A stretch of 64,000 nucleotides of DNA, from contig NZ_QVQT02000002.1 of NCBI RefSeq assembly GCF_003428625.2, forward strand, positions 717,026 to 781,025. Reading direction: 5' to 3'. Within the stretch, counting starts at the first letter, position 1, and each line of letters starts with the position of its first letter. The DNA is from Paracidobacterium acidisoli (GTDB taxonomy: Bacteria > Acidobacteriota > Terriglobia > Terriglobales > Acidobacteriaceae). Shown here one piece after another: positions 23,109 through 30,782 of the stretch. The position numbers were made by a program, and so were the translations under genes. The notes under the pieces were generated by a model that was not told where the DNA came from, did not search any database, and saw only the letters and a list, made by a program, of their open reading frames with translations.

Positions 23109-25932
23109 GCGCGGGTTTCCTTAACATGGGAAATTCAAGGTAGAAAGTCGTGCCGCTGCCGACTTCGCTTTCCACGTGGATTTTGCCCGCATGTTCCTGA
23201 ATGATTCCGTACGTGACTGCAAGGCCCAACCCTGTTCCTCGTCGTTGTCCTTCCTTCGGCGAGGTTTTGGTGGTGAAAAACGGATCGTAGATCTTCTGCA
23301 GATGCTCCGGCGCAATGCCTGACCCGCTGTCGGTAATGGCGATGCCCACATGTCCGTTCGCTTCGGTCATGATGCGCAGTCTGCCGCCGCCGGTCATGGC
23401 ATCCTTTGCGTTGAGGAAGAGATTCAGGAAAACCTGCTGCAGCTTGCCTGCATTCCCGAGAATCGGAGGCAGCTCCGGCGCAAGCGCGATATCCACCCTG
23501 ACCTGCGCTGTTTTGAACTGATGCTCCAGCAGAGTCAGCGTGTCGTGAATGATCGCATTCACGTTGGTCTCGCGGAACTCCGTGCTGCCCGTGCGCGAAA
23601 AGTTCAGCAGACCGTTTACGATCTCCGACGCGCGGAAGGTCTGCTGCGTAATCTTTTCAAGCAATGGAGAAAGGCGGTCATCGCCGCGAACCTGCTTGGT
23701 CAGCATCTGGGTGTAGGAGGAAATCACCGCCAGCGGAGTGTTCACCTCGTGCGCCACGCCGGCGGCAAGCAGGCCGATGGAAGACAGCTTTTCTGCCTGT
23801 GACAGCTGTGCCTCGAGTTCTGTCCGGTCCGTAATATCGTCGATCAGGATGATGCGGCCGACGATCTGGAAATCGCGCGCGATCAGAGGAGCAATGGCGA
23901 CATTGACCGTGCGGCTTTCACCGGTCTTCGTCTCCAGCCGGAATTTGTAGAGATTGTGAACCCCAGGGTCGTCGCGAACGCGCTGGTACTCCTCCATCAG
24001 GCTTTCGGAAAAGACAGAAGAAAGAGGCTGACGAAGAGCTTCCCCGCGCGGCAGAGCGAAGAGAACCTCCATCTGCGAATTCCAGCTCTCCACCTGCTCT
24101 TTAAGATCGACTGCCAGAATGCCGACGTTGATGGATTCAACGATATTCTCGTTAAACTCCTTCAGCCTTTCATATTCGGAGATCTTCAGTTCGAGGCTGG
24201 CATACAGTAAAGCATTCTGTAATGCGATACCGATGTAACTGGCCAGCGATTCCAGCAGCTCCACGTCCTCGCTCGACAGAAAATCGCCGCCCGACGTCCG
24301 TCCAAAACCGATCACCGCAATCGTGCGGTCCTGGACGCGGCAGGGCAGATAGTAATTCAGGTCGAGTAGTGCGGCACTCCGCCGCTCGCTTTCCGTCAGG
24401 TAAAGAGTCTGCTGTGTATTTTCGAGGAAGACATGTGAGCCGGCATCCGGCTGGTCGAAATCCAGAAAGCCAAAGTCCAGAACCGCTTCCTGCCCATACA
24501 GCGTTTTGGGCAGACCGTGTGCCGCCGCCAGATGGTAATCGCCGGAGCGTTCAGAAAGAAAGACAGCCACCCGCTCGACCAGCAATGTCTTTAACAGACG
24601 ATCCACGATCGCATTGAGCAGAGCGTTCAAGTCCGTCTGTGAGCTGAGTCCTCGTCCAAAATCGATCAGTGTGGTCCGATAGTCATAACGCTTCCGGTCA
24701 AAGACACGGTCCACCCGATCCTGAATCATCTTTTTCAGCGGATCGAAGAGCTGAGCCGTGATGATAATCGCCGCCAGCAGCCCCCACGGTCCCGCACTGG
24801 GCAGGCGTGTGTGCACCAGCTCAGCGGCAACCGCTACCAACGCAAAATAGAGGCCAACCAGAGTTGCCGTCGCCAGCGTATAGGTCACGCCGCGCTTGAA
24901 GATCAGATCCACATCCACAAGGCGGTAGCGGATGATCGCCCAGCTGAAAGTAAGCGGCAGAAAGATCAGGCACAGTCCGGCAATTTTGGTCAGCGCATCC
25001 GGTACAGACATATCTGCCATGAAGGGAATCGCTGAGAGCAGTGTGAACGGCGCAACAGCCAGAACGGTGCCGCGCGTCAGCCATTTGAGCTGCTGGCGGC
25101 GCAGGGGAGCATTTGTATGCCGGTAGTTTACGAAGAAAATGACTGCAGCCAAAACATAGAACAGCGCGGTATAACCCACTGCAATCTGATCCAGCCGATG
25201 GCGCAGCACCTCTGTTGCGGACCAGGCTTCAAGAGCCAGAACCTGCAGGCAGACAACGATGATCCCTGGAAAATACGTGACCCCGATAAGCGATTTGTGC
25301 CATCTGCGCCGCTCCTCAGGAAATGCGAGCGCGAAATGGACAAATAAAGCGGGCTGAAGTGCTCCCGCGGCTATGCCGCTCCAGTAGACAATCCAGTCAA
25401 ACTCGTTCAGCTTGCCCGTGTACCTGAACGAATAAAGAACGAATGAAGCCAGACAGAAAAGGTAGAAATGGGTTGCATGGGGTGCTGTCCAGCGCCGGAA
25501 CAGAACATACAATCCGATCCCGAGATACACCAGCGCAATCAGGCGGAACCCCTGATTCAAACTGCGATCCTGAGTATCCAGAATGACCGGAACGTCGATC
25601 AGCCTGACACCATTGCGGATCAGGGTGTAATGAATGGTCCCGTAGACCTTGGTCTCCCACATCTGGCGAACCAGGACGGACCAGCGGGGCGTTGCAGTAT
25701 CGTTTGCTGCAACCAGCAGATCGCCGGTTTTAACACCTGCGCGCTGTCCTGCGCTGCCCTTCAGAACGCGCTGCGCTTCAAGCCCACCATGTGCCTCGGT
25801 CCACCACACGCCATCCGTGGGAAGCTGATAATGGCCTTCCTGCAGGAAATTGAACAGGGCGAAAATGATTGCTGCAGCAGTGGCCAGAGCCAGTGAAACA
25901 ACTGCAACCCGAGTTTGGAACGACTTTTCCAT
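23101..25932 (-). CDS. Multi-domain sensor histidine kinase (PDZ, multi-TM, GAF, PAS)
   Basis: A 943-residue kinase counted from the ATG at 25932; the frame also has a TTG 30 bases earlier. Layout: membrane segment 8-30; PDZ domain about 35-118 (GSAGQRAGVKTGDLLVAAND); about seven membrane segments between 130 and 390; GAF about 430-580; PAS about 595-705 (ENIVESINVGILAVDLKEQV); HisKA with H728 in GVAHEVNTPLAV; HATPase_c about 820-940 with DSGSGIAPEHLQKIYDPFFT and GTGLGLAVTYGI. The periplasmic PDZ domain suggests sensing of protein C-termini or envelope damage. The partner is the overlapping sigma54-type regulator. GC content and codon bias are lower than in neighbouring genes, and the gap before it is clearly AT-richer. 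Confidence 0.92.
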   Translation of the reverse strand: MEKSFQTRVAVVSLALATAAAIIFALFNFLQEGHYQLPTDGVWWTEAHGGLEAQRVLKGSAGQRAGVKTGDLLVAANDTATPRWSVLVRQMWETKVYGTIHYTLIRNGVRLIDVPVILDTQDRSLNQGFRLIALVYLGIGLYVLFRRWTAPHATHFYLFCLASFVLYSFRYTGKLNEFDWIVYWSGIAAGALQPALFVHFALAFPEERRRWHKSLIGVTYFPGIIVVCLQVLALEAWSATEVLRHRLDQIAVGYTALFYVLAAVIFFVNYRHTNAPLRRQQLKWLTRGTVLAVAPFTLLSAIPFMADMSVPDALTKIAGLCLIFLPLTFSWAIIRYRLVDVDLIFKRGVTYTLATATLVGLYFALVAVAAELVHTRLPSAGPWGLLAAIIITAQLFDPLKKMIQDRVDRVFDRKRYDYRTTLIDFGRGLSSQTDLNALLNAIVDRLLKTLLVERVAVFLSERSGDYHLAAAHGLPKTLYGQEAVLDFGFLDFDQPDAGSHVFLENTQQTLYLTESERRSAALLDLNYYLPCRVQDRTIAVIGFGRTSGGDFLSSEDVELLESLASYIGIALQNALLYASLELKISEYERLKEFNENIVESINVGILAVDLKEQVESWNSQMEVLFALPRGEALRQPLSSVFSESLMEEYQRVRDDPGVHNLYKFRLETKTGESRTVNVAIAPLIARDFQIVGRIILIDDITDRTELEAQLSQAEKLSSIGLLAAGVAHEVNTPLAVISSYTQMLTKQVRGDDRLSPLLEKITQQTFRASEIVNGLLNFSRTGSTEFRETNVNAIIHDTLTLLEHQFKTAQVRVDIALAPELPPILGNAGKLQQVFLNLFLNAKDAMTGGGRLRIMTEANGHVGIAITDSGSGIAPEHLQKIYDPFFTTKTSPKEGQRRGTGLGLAVTYGIIQEHAGKIHVESEVGSGTTFYLEFPMLRKPAHV

Positions 25933-26453
25933 TGCAGAAAATTGTCTATACGTCCGCGACAATTATTTGGTTTTTAATGTCGTGTTTTGTATTGGTGTCG
26001 GATGATTTGTTTCATTTACATTTCCGGACGTTCTGATCTTTAAACGGCACCGGGTCTGAAGAGACGAGATCGCTGTTCATGCTGCTTTTATGTAAATGTC
26101 AGCAAATTACCTGCCATGCTCCGGTTCTAAAATCGGTATTTTGGCAATGATGAGTATAGCGCTTTATTTGCATAGACATAAATGCAGCTGGTCACAAATC
26201 GAAGCGGCTTCACAGATATTTTCAGAAGCATACGCTCTGAAATTTGGCGAATTTGTATGGAAAATCATAGGGTGAGCCGTTGGCGTCACAATAATCTTTA
26301 ACGCCAATGAGCTTCAGAATATTGGACACAGAGTGGTCGGCAGAATTGGCAGATAGTCATCCGCTCAGCAAATCGCCGGCATCACGATCGACGCCGGCGA
26401 GGAAACTGTCTTGGCTGTGAAATTGCTTTCGCTAAAGTCTGGCTGTGGCAATC
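25933..26453. other. AT-rich 520-base gap near the strand-composition switch
   Basis: No supported gene. This is the most AT-rich stretch of the window (for example TTATTTGGTTTTTAATGTCG near 25962-25981). Two short plus-strand ORFs (26147-26275, 42 codons, and 26307-26420, 37 codons) have no recognisable product or good ribosome site. It must contain the promoter of the histidine kinase operon and the 3' end region of the sorbosone-dehydrogenase-like gene. No perfect TTATCCACA box was found. The gap lies where plus-strand C excess turns to G excess. Confidence 0.5.
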
Positions 26454-27710
26454 TTAATTGCCTCGGTAGATCACTCTCCAGATCTTTCCGTGCTGGCTGT
26501 CGGTAATGTACAGGGAACCATCCGGCGCCTGGGCGAGCCCATCAGGACGTGCCACCGCATCTGAGGGGTTCATCAGCGGGTCCTTTCCCTTGAAGCCATC
26601 CGCGAAAACTTCGAATTTGCCGGAAGGCTTTCCGTCGGCAAAGGGCTGAAAAGTTACGTTGTAACCTGCCTGAGGCTGAGGTGCCCGATTCCATGAACCG
26701 TGGAAGGCAATGAACGCGCCGCCACGATACGACTTTGGAAACTGATCGCCGCTGTAGAACATCACGTCGACAGGAGCCCAGTGGGCCGGATAGCTGGCAA
26801 CAGGAAGCGTGTACTGGCTGCAGTGATCAGAGGTCTTGCCATCGCCGCCATATTCGGGGTTCTGGAGGACCTTTTGCTGCGTGTAGTCATAAAAGCAGTA
26901 GGGCCAGCCGAAGTTTGAGCCCATGACCGCGCGATACATCGGCTCTGCCGGACGCGTGGCGTTGTCCTCTACGGTGAAGTATTTCGGCCACAGAGTGTCG
27001 AGCTGATCGCGGTTGTTCATCACAAGAAAGACCGCGCCGTCGTGCCAGGTGATGGCTGGGAATTGCCGCAGACCGGTTGCAAAGCGAACTCCGTCCTGCT
27101 GAGTCTGATTCAGTTTGTCCGCTTCAAACCTCCAGACACCGCCGTGCTTCTCGAGAATGGGACAGGGATTCATTCCCGGAACGCCCGCCCGCCGGTCACG
27201 CGACTGGCATGCATTGGAAGGCGCGCCGACATTGACATAAAGATGACCGCTGCGGTCGAAGGTCAGCCCCTTGTCTTCATGCTCATGTTCTGTCGGAAAG
27301 CCCGAAACCACGATTTCAGGCGCGCCGGTCGGCTTCAGCTGCCCGGCAGACCACTTGTAGCGCTCTACGGTAAGAGGAGTCGCGAAGTAAAGGTAGCCAT
27401 CATGAAAGGCAATGCCGGTAACGCTCTTCTTGCCGAAGGTCTCTTTCACATCGAACCGGCCGTTGCCTTTGGAATCGTGGAGAGCGGCGATTCCACCGTC
27501 CTGCAGGCCAACAAAGAGATCGCCGTTCGGGGCGACGACTGCGTGACGCGCAGCGCCGAGATTATCGGCAACGACAAGAGCGCAGAATCCCGAAGGGAGG
27601 GTGATGCCTCCATTGCCGCTGTCGCAGGCGGGAGCCGCTGCGAAAGCGGAAAGGGTGGTCAGAGAGAATGCAGTAAGCAACGCGAAGAGTCCGAGGATCG
27701 GACGCATCAT
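26454..27710 (-). CDS. Sorbosone dehydrogenase-like PQQ-type sugar dehydrogenase
   Basis: A 418-residue secreted enzyme with a signal peptide (LGLFALLTAFSLTTLSAFAA). The beta-propeller fold of soluble PQQ-dependent aldose/sorbosone dehydrogenases shows in GARHAVVAPNGDLFVGLQDG, DKGLTFDRSGHLYVNVGAPS (calcium/PQQ-side loop), RAVMGSNFGWPYCFYDY, AFHGSWNRAPQPQAGYNV and ARPDGLAQAPDGSLYITDSQ. Such enzymes oxidise sugars or aldehydes in the periplasm and pass electrons to a cytochrome or quinone. A c-type cytochrome gene starts divergently about 140 bases away, a sensible acceptor. Cofactor and substrate are inferred from the family only. The ATG at 27710 (MMRPILGL) is preferred over the longer frame start at 27746 because it leads directly into the signal peptide. 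Confidence 0.87.
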   Translation of the reverse strand: MMRPILGLFALLTAFSLTTLSAFAAAPACDSGNGGITLPSGFCALVVADNLGAARHAVVAPNGDLFVGLQDGGIAALHDSKGNGRFDVKETFGKKSVTGIAFHDGYLYFATPLTVERYKWSAGQLKPTGAPEIVVSGFPTEHEHEDKGLTFDRSGHLYVNVGAPSNACQSRDRRAGVPGMNPCPILEKHGGVWRFEADKLNQTQQDGVRFATGLRQFPAITWHDGAVFLVMNNRDQLDTLWPKYFTVEDNATRPAEPMYRAVMGSNFGWPYCFYDYTQQKVLQNPEYGGDGKTSDHCSQYTLPVASYPAHWAPVDVMFYSGDQFPKSYRGGAFIAFHGSWNRAPQPQAGYNVTFQPFADGKPSGKFEVFADGFKGKDPLMNPSDAVARPDGLAQAPDGSLYITDSQHGKIWRVIYRGN

Positions 27711-27848
27711 GGAACGCTTTGTCGAACGCCTTATCGCAGAAATCATTCCGAAACTCCCTGCAAAATGGATGGTTCATGATACCGCATCGTTTTCTCCTCT
27801 CCATTACAATGACCTCGTGAGAACTGCGCAGAGGAGAGTAGTCGTCTG

Positions 27849-28295
27849 ATGAAAAGAAGCATGGCTGTCTGCATCGGTTTCATCGTTTGTGGAGTGGCTC
27901 AACCGATATACCTTGTACATGCCGCACAGGCTGCAGGCGGTGCCTCCACGCAGGACGGGGTATATACCTCCGAACAGGCCGATCAGGGCAAAGCGCTGTA
28001 CACCGCGAAGATGTGTTCAACATGTCACGGCGCGACGCTCGGCGGTTTCGGGCAGAACCCGCCGCTGGCAGGCAATGACTTCCTCAACAACTGGTCGGAC
28101 CAGACAGTTGGCGATCTCTTCAGCAAGATTCAGACGACGATGCCGGCGACAGCGCCAGGATCGCTTAAGCCGGAAGAGACGGCTCAGATTGTGGCTTACA
28201 TTCTCAGCGCCAACAAGTTTCCAGCGGGTAAAACCGAATTGCCGCAGGATACTGCCAAATTGAAGACCATCCACATAACTAAGCCCCAACCGTAG
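27849..28295 (+). CDS. Periplasmic c-type cytochrome
   Basis: A 148-residue exported cytochrome: signal peptide (about 5-28), one haem-binding C56-ST-C59-H60 (CSTCH) and a likely axial methionine M98 in QTTMPATAPG. The PEETAQIVAYILSANKFPAG helix is typical of the small mono-haem cytochromes that serve PQQ alcohol and sugar dehydrogenases. A ribosome site GAGGAGA lies upstream of the ATG. It is transcribed away from the sorbosone-dehydrogenase-like gene, and the two probably share regulation through the 138 bases between them. It should take electrons from that enzyme to the respiratory chain. The last 20 residues form a Lys/Pro-rich tail of unclear role. Confidence 0.88.
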   Translation: MKRSMAVCIGFIVCGVAQPIYLVHAAQAAGGASTQDGVYTSEQADQGKALYTAKMCSTCHGATLGGFGQNPPLAGNDFLNNWSDQTVGDLFSKIQTTMPATAPGSLKPEETAQIVAYILSANKFPAGKTELPQDTAKLKTIHITKPQP

Positions 28296-28400
28296 TGCAA
28301 ATCGCGATATACTTCTTGTTTTACCAGTCGACGCCGAAGCGACAGGAGTAGCGGTCGGTATTCAGTTGGCGCCTGGTGGTGCAGGGAGAATTCGCTCAGG

Positions 28401-29327
28401 ATGGCGCTGGCAAACTGGATGCCCCCTGGGCCGGACGGCTCGATTATTGTCGAGGGTTCCGTCCGGGTCCAGGGGCACTCCATGTATTACTTCAACTCGG
28501 GCTCGGGATCACCATTACTGCTGCTGCATGGATTGCTCGGAACAGCTTCATGCTGGGGACCGTCTGTTCGACGCTTCTCGCAAAAGGCCGCTGTCTACGC
28601 GGTGGACTTTCTCGGAATCGGCAGATCGGACCGGGTACCCGGACTGGACGCCGGCCTTGCAGCGCATGCCGAAAGACTGGCTGCCTTTCTCGACGCAGTC
28701 GGCGTTTCCTCGACCGACATCGTTGCAACCTCTCACGGCGGAGCGGTGGCGCTGCAGTTTGCGGCGACGTATCCGGGCCGCGTGCGGAGCCTGATCCTGC
28801 AGGCCCCGGCGAATCCATTCTCCGATCTGGCCGATCCGCGCATTCAGTTCTTCAGCGGGAAGTTCGGACAGCGGCTGGCGTACTGCATTCCGTTTCTGCC
28901 GCGGCCGTTTCTGAATCTGGCGCTGGGCCGGATGTATGCCGACAGCAGCCGGATCGTGCCGGGAGCGCTCGACCTCTACATGAGCTCGCTGGCGATACCC
29001 GGTACGGTGGATCATGTCCTGAATATCCTGAGCCGGTGGCAGGAAGACATGCAGACGCTGGAGGCGCTGCTGCCGCTGCTCCGGCAGGTGCCGACGCTGC
29101 TCTTATGGGGAAGCGATGACCGGGCAGTAAGCCTCGACTCGGCGTACCGGCTGATGGAGATTCTGGGGAATGCGCGGCTGGAGATCCTGCCTCATACGGG
29201 GCATCTGCCGTATGAGGAAGATCCGGAGTTATTCTGCACCGTAGTGCAGAGGTTTCTCGAAGAGCAAAGACCCATCGAGGCTGCAACGCCGCGACAGACA
29301 GGTCCGCGTCTGGTGCGGGGCCGCTGA
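28401..29327 (+). CDS. Alpha/beta hydrolase
   Basis: A 308-residue hydrolase of the alpha/beta fold. The oxyanion-hole motif HGLLGT is at 43-48; the nucleophile elbow reads ATSHGG, with S111 as nucleophile (the first glycine of GxSxG is alanine); the acid is in LLWGSDDRAV; and the catalytic histidine is in LPHTGHLPYEEDPE near the C-terminus, followed by a helix. The fold resembles ester, haloalkane or C-C bond hydrolases; the substrate cannot be told. No signal peptide is seen. It follows the cytochrome c gene on the same strand after about 105 bases but need not be related. From here rightward plus-strand genes have G-ended codons, unlike those left of 20 kb. Confidence 0.88.
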   Translation: MALANWMPPGPDGSIIVEGSVRVQGHSMYYFNSGSGSPLLLLHGLLGTASCWGPSVRRFSQKAAVYAVDFLGIGRSDRVPGLDAGLAAHAERLAAFLDAVGVSSTDIVATSHGGAVALQFAATYPGRVRSLILQAPANPFSDLADPRIQFFSGKFGQRLAYCIPFLPRPFLNLALGRMYADSSRIVPGALDLYMSSLAIPGTVDHVLNILSRWQEDMQTLEALLPLLRQVPTLLLWGSDDRAVSLDSAYRLMEILGNARLEILPHTGHLPYEEDPELFCTVVQRFLEEQRPIEAATPRQTGPRLVRGR

Positions 29328-29340
29328 TTCCGAATGGAGC

Positions 29341-29436
29341 TCAGTGGCCGTGGTGCTCGTCGGCCTTGCGGCTGGTGGCCCACAGAATGCTCACGATGAA
29401 GATGGTCACGAAGCTGCCAATTGCGAACAGTGCCAA
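29341..29436 (-). CDS. Small single-span membrane protein, TTG start
   Basis: A 31-residue ORF not found by length-limited searches. It starts with TTG five bases after a perfect AGGAGG (29442-29447). The product is one hydrophobic segment, LALFAIGSFVTIFIVSILWA, followed by a short charged, His-rich tail (TSRKADEHHGH), a typical single-pass small membrane protein. A GTG at 29460 in the same frame would give 39 residues but has a poor ribosome site. It lies alone, convergent with the hydrolase gene, 13 bases from its stop. Small proteins like this often bind and tune larger membrane complexes such as oxidases or transporters; no partner is evident here. Confidence 0.6.
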   Translation of the reverse strand: MALFAIGSFVTIFIVSILWATSRKADEHHGH

Positions 29437-29604
29437 AGCGTCCTCCTGAATTGCGTCCACTCCACGATACACAAGTTTGATGGTTCCCGGAGCATGCAGC
29501 GGCAGGCTCCTTCAATATCTGTCCGATGCTGTTGCGCCGTTTGCGGTCACAGGCGAGATCGCATGGGCGATGCGGCTGCGGTGCTGTGATATGGTGAGGC
29601 TCGA

Positions 29605-30393
29605 ATGAACCACTTCATGTATCGAGCGGCAGCGGCTGTTGCCGCTGTCGCATTGTTTGCGGGCATGCAGGCCTCGGCGCAGAGCGCGGCGCCGGCGGCA
29701 CAGACTCGCCAGAAGATCGACCAGGGGATTGCCGATCTGAAGGCCGGGCAGGATGCGCAGGCGCTGGCGGTTCTGCGCGAGGCGATTGCAGCCGATCCGG
29801 GCAATGAGGCGGTGCTGCTGCTGGCCGCGGATGCGGCGCTCAACCTGTATCAGGGACCGGTCGCGGTGCAGTATGCCGAGAAGGCGCGGGCAATCGATCC
29901 GAATGACTGGAAGATTCACACCACGCTGGTGGCGGCCTATGCGGCGGCGGGGATGCGGCCGCAGCGTGACGCCGAGCGCATGCTGCTGCGGAAGTATCAC
30001 AGCGATCCTACGGCGAAGGACGCGGAGCAGACGAGCGGCTTTCTGCTGGAGATCTTCCCGGTGAAGCAGTACCGCGTGGAGGCGGTGGAGTTTTACAGGC
30101 CGGTCGAGAAGATGCACATCTATTACCGGTTCCTGATCCGCGACCAGGGGCGGAAGAGGGTGTGGTCGATCGATGCGGAGAGCAACGATTTCGACGAGAC
30201 CTCGTGGGCGAAGGCGTATCCGAAGCAGGCGGCCGAGGGGCAGAGGCAGTATCAGCTGACCGGGCATGGAACGAGCATCAATCTTGACTACCGGATGTTT
30301 TCGGGCAATCCGGACTACGATACGATCCGGGCGATGGTGGTGAAGATCATCGAACAGCAGACGGCGCCGTTTCCCGGCGAAGCGAAGCAGTAA
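29605..30393 (+). CDS. Secreted tetratricopeptide-repeat protein
   Basis: A 262-residue protein with a signal peptide (about 7-26, ending QASAQ). Residues 35-130 form about three TPR-like helical pairs (GIADLKAGQDAQALAVLREA, then AADPGNEAVLLLAADAALNL, YAEKARAIDPNDWKIHTTLV). Residues 145-255 are a separate, more beta-rich region (QYRVEAVEFYRPVEKMHIYY) that I do not recognise. A periplasmic scaffold or binding role is the usual inference for TPR proteins. There is no operon partner: the upstream small gene is divergent and the downstream feoAB pair convergent. Confidence 0.8.
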   Translation: MNHFMYRAAAAVAAVALFAGMQASAQSAAPAAQTRQKIDQGIADLKAGQDAQALAVLREAIAADPGNEAVLLLAADAALNLYQGPVAVQYAEKARAIDPNDWKIHTTLVAAYAAAGMRPQRDAERMLLRKYHSDPTAKDAEQTSGFLLEIFPVKQYRVEAVEFYRPVEKMHIYYRFLIRDQGRKRVWSIDAESNDFDETSWAKAYPKQAAEGQRQYQLTGHGTSINLDYRMFSGNPDYDTIRAMVVKIIEQQTAPFPGEAKQ

Positions 30394-30782
30394 GAAGGTT
30401 GTTTTTTAGACCCTATCCCTCCGGTAAGCCTTTTATTTTCATGAATTTACGTGGGGATTACCTTGGTTATTCCAGGCTAAACTCATGATTCTAAAGGGTT
30501 GAGGTTGAACTGTTTCCGCCGCTGTCGGCTTTTTCCTGTCTGGATTCAAGGTAGCAGGATGAGTGAAATTTCATGCCAGCTTTGTTGCGGGCGTATGTCG
30601 CGGAGAATGAGGCATGTGCGGCGGTGGGCCGAGAGGCAGGGGTTGACAGGCCCGCCGGGGCTAAAGCCCCTTTTCTTTTGCCTCTTTCACCGGGCTAAAG
30701 CCCGGTGCTTCTACCGGGTCTCGCTGGCGCGAGACGAGAACTGCAGATCCCTCGACTTCGCTCGGGATGACAAGGGTGCGGA
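30394..30782. repeat. Gap with dyad, conserved noncoding block and hairpin modules
   Basis: No gene seen. It carries, from left: the GGGATTACC TT GGTTATTCC dyad (30454-30473); the minus-strand copy of the conserved block (core 30565-30619); GGGGCTAAAGCCCC followed by TTTTCTTTT (about 30658-30680), a plausible plus-strand terminator; CACCGGGCTAAAGCCCGGTG (about 30689-30708) and GTCTCGC / GCGCGAGAC (about 30718-30736); and the CTCGGGATGAC module (about 30747-30771). Confidence 0.8.

Noticed and set aside
26147-26275. 42-codon plus-strand ORF in the AT-rich gap
   Set aside because: No ribosome site, no recognisable product; short ORFs are expected by chance in AT-rich DNA.
26411-26427. Sigma54-like promoter TTGGC-N8-TTGCT on the plus strand
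   Set aside because: The GG/GC spacing fits, but it points into the 3' end of a minus-strand gene and no plus-strand gene follows, so it is probably chance.
25933-26453. DnaA-box search (TTATCCACA and close variants)
   Set aside because: No perfect box was found by eye, so no origin feature is called; the skew evidence is reported only as a finding.
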